Shown: positions 59,878-64,000 of the stretch, piece after piece
How the letters are laid out: each line of letters begins with the position of its first letter
Numbering within the stretch: the first letter of the stretch is position 1
Assembly (NCBI RefSeq): GCF_900143095.1
Contig: NZ_FRDA01000024.1
Coordinates: forward strand, 1 to 64,000
Source of the DNA: Pseudomonas asturiensis
GTDB taxonomy: Bacteria; Pseudomonadota; Gammaproteobacteria; Pseudomonadales; Pseudomonadaceae
Reading direction: 5' to 3'
Length of the DNA stretch: 64,000 bases
Translations under genes and position numbers: made by a program
The notes under the pieces: model-generated
Databases searched by the model: none
What the model saw: the letters and a program-made list of their open reading frames with translations, nothing else
Told to the model about the DNA's origin: nothing

Positions 59878-60471
59878 TCAGAACTTCAGCGTAGGGTTCG
59901 CTGCAATCACTTCTGCGCCAGACTGGCCACTGGGCGAGATCAGTTGTACCTGAAGCTTCTTGGTGTCGGGGAACGTTTTGAAGATCTGCGACAGGTCGAG
60001 CTTCTTCAGGATGGCCGGCGCGTCGCAAACGAACTTGTAAGTGCCGTGAATTTCGCTGTGCTCGTGGTGGTCCGCGTCGCCGTCTTTGGCGTGCTCTTCG
60101 TGATCGTCATCCTTGTCGCCAAACAGCGGGCTTTCCAGTTTCACCGAAGTGGCCGAGCAATTCGCGGCGTCGGCAATGCTGAACAGCGCATTGGGCTTGA
60201 GCAGCAACTCGCGCGCCTTGGCCACCTTGGCCTTGTCTTCAGCGGACTTTGCCTCATGCTCGAAACCCACGATGTTCATGGCCGGGCTGTCGAACTCCAG
60301 TTCCAGGGTCTTGCCTTCCAGCACCACGTCCAGACGCCCGACACCGTGTTCATGAGCGCCGAGGCTGCCATGTTCCGCGCCATGATCATGGTCATGGTCG
60401 TGTTCTTCGGCAGCATGGGCGACAGCCAGTGGCAGCAGGGCGAAGGGCAGGGCGAGTAGCAGACGGCGCAT
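59878..60471 (-). CDS. zrgA: ZrgA family (DUF2796) zinc-linked periplasmic protein
   Basis: A 197-aa exported protein with signal peptide 1-20 (AVAHA). Two His/Asp-rich stretches, at 22-42 (alternating His-Asp) and about 120-142, are typical metal-binding loops. ZrgA-family proteins support zinc acquisition in other gamma-proteobacteria, and the P. aeruginosa counterpart PA4063 is zinc-responsive. First gene of the operon with an ABC pair and DUF3299; a candidate Zur site lies just upstream. Confidence 0.88.
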   Translation of the reverse strand: MRRLLLALPFALLPLAVAHAAEEHDHDHDHGAEHGSLGAHEHGVGRLDVVLEGKTLELEFDSPAMNIVGFEHEAKSAEDKAKVAKARELLLKPNALFSIADAANCSATSVKLESPLFGDKDDDHEEHAKDGDADHHEHSEIHGTYKFVCDAPAILKKLDLSQIFKTFPDTKKLQVQLISPSGQSGAEVIAANPTLKF

Positions 60472-60507
60472 AACGAACTCCGGAGTGACATTCTGAGAAA
60501 AGCGTTA

Positions 60508-60522
60508 TGTGATCTTATAACA
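60508..60522 (-). promoter_or_regulatory. Candidate Zur box of the zrgA operon
   Basis: TGTGATCTTATAACA (plus-strand reading) matches the Zur consensus TGTTATA-N-TATAACA at 12 of 14 defined positions. It lies 37-51 bp upstream of the zrgA start, where a repressor would block the promoter. Confidence 0.65.
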
Positions 60523-60732
60523 AGTCGTTGGCAGAGTAAGGTTTTTTTCCGTCACGCACGTGCGGCTGTCAGAGAATCAGGAATAGCCCGGCGCGCGATT
60601 ATGTCGAACCGTTCTCATGGACCCGGTCGTCAGGTTCTACCCTCAGTGAGGTAGTCGCTGAATGGATGCCGGATGCGTCGTCAGTGCCTGTCATACCGCC
60701 AAGGATCAGCATCGCCTCAAGGAAGACACCTC

Positions 60733-61155
60733 ATGAGAAAGCTCCATCCCAACGTCGAAACCCTGCGTGCGGTCTATAAGGATCTGGCGCGCATCGCCGA
60801 GTTCGCTGACCACGACATCGTGCTTCACAAGGCCGACCGGGGTGCCCGGGGCGGCTTGTCCATGGTCATCGGCAGGCGCTCGGTGCACAACCATGAGCTG
60901 GACCTGATCGAGCACACGCGGCAAACCCTGTCTATGGAGGTCCACGAGATCGTGGCCGACGATTACTTCGGCACGGTCATCGGCTGTATGCGCGCCACCT
61001 GCGATCGCCAGAAAATCGCCATGCCATTCTGCGGACTGTGGCGATTTCGCGATGGCAAGATTGTCGAGCACTGGGAAAATGTTTACGACATCAGGGCGTT
61101 CGCCAGCTTCATGATGGGCGATGAATCGCTGACGAGCCGCTGGCTGAGTGCCTGA
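60733..61155 (+). CDS. NTF2-like / SnoaL-like protein
   Basis: A 140-aa soluble protein of the NTF2-like fold, recognised from the C-terminal pattern FCGLWRFRDGKIVEHWENVYDI typical of SnoaL-like polyketide cyclase relatives. No catalytic set can be assigned. The ATG at 60733 is preferred over 60673 because it gives a family-length protein. Its end is close to the next small gene. Confidence 0.75.
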   Translation: MRKLHPNVETLRAVYKDLARIAEFADHDIVLHKADRGARGGLSMVIGRRSVHNHELDLIEHTRQTLSMEVHEIVADDYFGTVIGCMRATCDRQKIAMPFCGLWRFRDGKIVEHWENVYDIRAFASFMMGDESLTSRWLSA

Positions 61156-61216
61156 GCGTGGGAATGTGCGCTCGCCTGTGGGAGCATGTGCGTCTGAATA
61201 TCATCAGGTGCATGTC

Positions 61217-61570
61217 ATGTTGCGTATTCGTGGAACCGTAGGCCAGTGGCCGGTGGATTTGACGCTGGAGCTGGACGAAGGCGATTGGGCTCAATTGGGC
61301 GCGCAGTTGAAGGCGTCGGCGCCAGAAGCTGCTGCGGCCATTGTCGAGAGCAGGCCAGTCAATCAGGACGACAAGGCCTGGCAGGTGGCGCAGGACCTGT
61401 TGCAGAAGGCCGGGCAGATGAGCGGGCCGGATCTGCTGGCTCAACTGGAGGGCGTGGCGGGCAGCACGGCAGCAGGTAAACGCTTGCTGGTGCGCTTGCG
61501 TCATTGCGCGAACGTGAAGGTCGAGAGCGGGGCGCATGCGCCGCTGTACAGCTGGGTTGCGGCGACGTGA
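61217..61570 (+). CDS. Conserved small protein of unknown function (PA4062-like)
   Basis: A 117-aa soluble protein I do not recognise by fold. It starts MLRIRGTVGQWPVDLTLELDE, has a helical Ala/Gln-rich middle and no signal peptide. An upstream in-frame ATG at 61148 overlaps the previous gene and adds no plausible sequence. Position next to the cnoX homologue matches the hypothetical gene PA4062 in P. aeruginosa. Confidence 0.68.
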   Translation: MLRIRGTVGQWPVDLTLELDEGDWAQLGAQLKASAPEAAAAIVESRPVNQDDKAWQVAQDLLQKAGQMSGPDLLAQLEGVAGSTAAGKRLLVRLRHCANVKVESGAHAPLYSWVAAT

Positions 61571-61621
61571 TGTAACGCTGGCCGGGTCTGGCATCTTCAG
61601 GGCGCCAGACCCAGCAGGGGC

Positions 61622-62494
61622 TTAGTACAGCGCGGCGAACAACTTGCGACGGTACATCGTCACCAGCGGATGGTCGTTGCCCAGCAGGTCGAATACCTGC
61701 AGCAATGTCTTGTGCGGCAGGCCTTCGGCATAGTTGCGATTGCGGATGAACAGCTTGAGCAGGCCGTCCAGCGCGGCTTCGTACTGCTGACGGGACAACT
61801 GCTGGATCGCCAGTTGATGAGACGCTTCGTCATCCTGCGGGTTCTGCGCCAGGCGGCTTTTCAGCTCGGCGGCATCCGGCAGGGTGGCGGCTTCGGCGAG
61901 AAAGGTCAGTTGCGCCTTCGCGCCGGCCAGTTCGGCCTTGTGGGCGTCGCTCTTGACGGCATCCAGCACCTGACGCGCCTCACTCAGCTCGCCACGTTCT
62001 GCCAGGCAGCGCGCGTATAGAATCAGCGCCGCAGCATTGGTGTTGTCCTCACCCAGCACGACCTTGAGCATCGCTTCGGCGTCGGCAAAGCGACTTTCGG
62101 CGAACAGCGCTTGTGCCTGCTTGAGCGGATCGGCAGCGGGTGGTGGTGGCATGACCACGTGCTGTTCGAGAATCTTGCGGATTTCCGATTCCGGCTGGGC
62201 TCCGGCAAAACCGTCCACCGGCTGGCCATCCTTGAACAGCACCACGGTGGGCAGGCTGCGAATCCCGAAGCGGGCAACGATGTCCTGCTCGATGTCGCAA
62301 TTGACCTTGGCGAGCAGCAATTCGCCCTGATAGCTCTCGGTGATCTGTTGCAGCAATGGCATCAGCACCTTGCAGGGCGCACACCACTCGGCCCAGAAAT
62401 CCACCAGCACGGGTTGGTCGAATGACTTGTCGATCACCAACTGATCGAACGTTGCCGTGGTTGCATCGAAGATGTAAGCAGTGTCCTGGCTCAT
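61622..62494 (-). CDS. cnoX: Chaperedoxin CnoX (YbbN): thioredoxin plus TPR
   Basis: A 290-aa protein with an N-terminal thioredoxin domain (about 10-110) and a C-terminal TPR region (about 115-290). In E. coli CnoX protects clients from over-oxidation and hands them to GroEL and DnaK. The redox motif here is Cys38-Ala-Pro-Cys41 (WCAPC), a complete CxxC, unlike the E. coli protein. The ATG at 62494 (MSQDTAYIFDA) fits the family; a longer start adds 17 unrelated residues. Confidence 0.9.
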   Translation of the reverse strand: MSQDTAYIFDATTATFDQLVIDKSFDQPVLVDFWAEWCAPCKVLMPLLQQITESYQGELLLAKVNCDIEQDIVARFGIRSLPTVVLFKDGQPVDGFAGAQPESEIRKILEQHVVMPPPPAADPLKQAQALFAESRFADAEAMLKVVLGEDNTNAAALILYARCLAERGELSEARQVLDAVKSDAHKAELAGAKAQLTFLAEAATLPDAAELKSRLAQNPQDDEASHQLAIQQLSRQQYEAALDGLLKLFIRNRNYAEGLPHKTLLQVFDLLGNDHPLVTMYRRKLFAALY

Positions 62495-62624
62495 TGCGCG
62501 TCTCGGAGAATCTGAATGCCGCCAACTATAAAGCCCGCCGGGCAATGCTGAAAGCGATGTCTCGGCAAGCGGCGTGAGTGATCAGGCGATCAGGTTGGCC
62601 GAGCGCCTGTTCCAACTGTGCGAG

Positions 62625-62853
62625 AAGGCTTGCCGGCGACACGGGGACGGGGGGCGTTCCACTTGTCCGCGAGAGGCAGGTACATCCGACAAATAATCAG
62701 CAACTGAAACACAGTATTCGCGGACAAGTCCGCTCCCACCAGGTCCGGTGTTTGCTGCGCGACAGCGCGGCGTAGAAAACGGCGCGGGAGCTCCTGTCGA
62801 ACAGGACGCAACTTACTGACCACACGCGCTTTCGTGGGAGCGAGCTTGCTCGC
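62625..62853. repeat. REP-rich intergenic stretch
   Basis: The 442-bp gap between cnoX and the methyltransferase (62495-62936) holds no convincing gene. It has a GGCTTGCCGGCGA half-site (about 62627), perfect arms ACTTGTCCGCGA (62661-62672) and TCGCGGACAAGT (62718-62729), and a solitary GTGGGAGC element with its own hairpin GCGAGC-TT-GCTCGC (62840-62853). At least three REP subtypes are side by side. Confidence 0.8.
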
Positions 62854-62936
62854 AAAAGGGCCAGCACATTTAGTTTCATCCATTGAGGCGTCCGGGGTCA
62901 TTCGACCCGCTCATCTCTCACTCGGATGGCGGGTGT

Positions 62937-63626
62937 TCAGCGAACGCTCACGTGCCCGCGAAACGCCGATTGCGCGCGCACGGCATGATACAGGCTCACA
63001 TCGCGAAACTCGTGCGGCTCAGCCAGGTCAGGCAGGGTCAGCGCATGCAGCATCCCAAGGCGCTGATACGCAGGATGCTGAAAATCCCGAACCCTGGAGT
63101 CGGCCACCAGCGCCTCGCGACCCCGGCTCAGAAAGTGATCGAGCAACGGCAGGTTGGCGCGGTCGTAAAGTACGTCGGCGACCAGGATCAGGTCGAAGCG
63201 GTCAGCTTCGGCGAAGAAGTCCGTCGAGTAACCCAGTTGCACGTCGTTAAGGTCGGCGTTGGCCTTGCACGCAGCGAGGGCCAAGGGATCAAGGTCACAG
63301 GCGACCACTTCAAGCGCTCCGGCCCGGGCGGCAGCAATCCCCGCCACGCCAGAGCCTGCGCCGAAATCCAGCACCCGCTTGTCTTTCACCCGGTGCGGCT
63401 GTTCAGCCAGAAAACGCGCCAGTGCCAGGCCACTTGCCCAGCAGAAACCCCAGTAAGGCGGCTCCTCCAGAATGCGGCGTGTTTCCTCGGGGCTGAAAGC
63501 GCGGTCCATGTTATCCGCACCGATCAGCCACAGCGTCAGCGACGTTTGCGGCAGCGCTGTGGCGACCAGTCGGGCATCGCCGAGCAGCTCGCCCAGCGCC
63601 TGCTGAAGGTGTTGCGGGGCGATCAT
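62937..63626 (-). CDS. Class I SAM-dependent methyltransferase (Nnt1/METTL20-like)
   Basis: A 229-aa methyltransferase with motif I VLDFGAGSG at 85-93, an acidic end to strand 2 (CDLD), and a post-II motif LILVADVLYDR. The PPYWGFCWASG stretch before motif I is typical of the family that includes the ETF-beta lysine methyltransferase METTL20 and yeast Nnt1, so a protein lysine target is likely but unproven. Its start overlaps the next gene by 4 bp. Confidence 0.82.
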   Translation of the reverse strand: MIAPQHLQQALGELLGDARLVATALPQTSLTLWLIGADNMDRAFSPEETRRILEEPPYWGFCWASGLALARFLAEQPHRVKDKRVLDFGAGSGVAGIAAARAGALEVVACDLDPLALAACKANADLNDVQLGYSTDFFAEADRFDLILVADVLYDRANLPLLDHFLSRGREALVADSRVRDFQHPAYQRLGMLHALTLPDLAEPHEFRDVSLYHAVRAQSAFRGHVSVR

Positions 63627-64000
63627 GGTGCCGTGACGAACTGCAGTTGTCCCAACGCCTGCGTGCTGGCCTGCTGGATGCGCATCGACGGCAGATGCAG
63701 AATCAACTGGCCTGACTTGCTGGCGCGGCCGCGCAGCTCGACGCGTCCATCCACCGGAAAGGCTTCCGGGTTGAAGCGCAGTTGAAAGGGCAGCGACTGT
63801 CCGTTGCCTTGCAGTTTGGTGCTGGTCAGCAGTTTTTGCGGCCGGTTGCGTTCATCCACCACCAGCATCGCCAATTCGACCTCAGCGCCCGCCGGTACGC
63901 CCAGCAGTTGACCGCTGAGTTCACGTTGATAAGGCAGCAGCGGACCGGGGCCGGCAGGCACCTTGATCGCCGGTGCGGCAGGCTTGGCCGGGACCGGTTC
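63623..64000 (-). CDS. YbaY/YscW-like secreted or lipoprotein domain (partial)
   Basis: The C-terminal part of a gene that runs off the right edge. The frame stays open to 64000, where it reads a Pro/Ala/Lys linker. About 112 residues are certain. The beta-rich stretch LSGQLLGVPAGAEVELAMLV with a QSLPFQLRFNPEAF segment resembles the YbaY/YscW-type lipoprotein domain. No N-terminus is visible, so export is unknown. The stop overlaps the methyltransferase start (ATGA). Confidence 0.55.
   Translation of the reverse strand, partial: EPVPAKPAAPAIKVPAGPGPLLPYQRELSGQLLGVPAGAEVELAMLVVDERNRPQKLLTSTKLQGNGQSLPFQLRFNPEAFPVDGRVELRGRASKSGQLILHLPSMRIQQASTQALGQLQFVTAP

Noticed and set aside
60673..60732. 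Longer N-terminus for the NTF2-like protein
   Set aside because: The extra 20 residues have no family match, and the internal ATG at 60733 gives the normal length.

Overview
The window is chromosomal DNA of a fluorescent Pseudomonas, most like the P. syringae group. This rests on recognisable Pseudomonas protein sequences, on the gene order (rrn-birA-coaX, the secE to rplQ block, rplQ-katA-ferritin-uvrA-MFS-ssb, oprG next to a Zur-type zinc operon) and on Pseudomonas-type REP palindromes. No database search was possible, so the species assignment is inference. I see no prophage, insertion sequence or CRISPR array.

Region 1 (1-3225) holds the end of an rRNA operon (23S tail, 5S, terminator), birA-coaX and a small SPOR protein, then tRNA-Tyr, tRNA-Gly, tRNA-Thr and tRNA-Trp. 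Region 2 (3272-33503) is the large transcription-translation block: secE-nusG, rplKAJL-rpoBC, rpsLG-fusA-tuf, S10, spc and alpha, all on the plus strand. Four of its junctions show a hairpin followed at once by, or overlapping, a promoter with a 17-bp spacer, so it reads as a chain of separable transcription units. Region 3 (33673-42169) carries katA, a bacterial ferritin, uvrA (minus), a YajR-like MFS protein, ssb and an old-yellow-enzyme reductase.

Region 4 (42238-49508) is the main accessory module. A leftward pair encodes a XylD-type sugar-acid dehydratase and a XylX-type 2-keto-3-deoxypentonate dehydratase. A rightward set encodes a LysR regulator, an MFS sugar-acid transporter, a short-chain dehydrogenase and a diketo-acid hydrolase. 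Together they could take up an aldonic acid, dehydrate it to a 2-keto-3-deoxy acid, and send that either to alpha-ketoglutarate semialdehyde or, by oxidation and cleavage, to pyruvate plus a 2-hydroxy acid. A 21-bp dyad occurs at the same distance upstream of both operons and is the likely operator of the LysR protein.

Region 5 (49743-64000) is mixed: an arylesterase-type hydrolase, DoxX, a YbiO-like MscS channel, an RmlD-like protein lacking the usual catalytic pair next to a GalE-like epimerase, an orphan membrane protein, and oprG with a candidate ANR site. It continues with a zinc-linked operon (ZrgA-ABC-permease-DUF3299) with a candidate Zur site, an NTF2-like protein, a small conserved protein, cnoX, a methyltransferase and a truncated gene at the right edge. 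REP palindromes fill three of the longer gaps.
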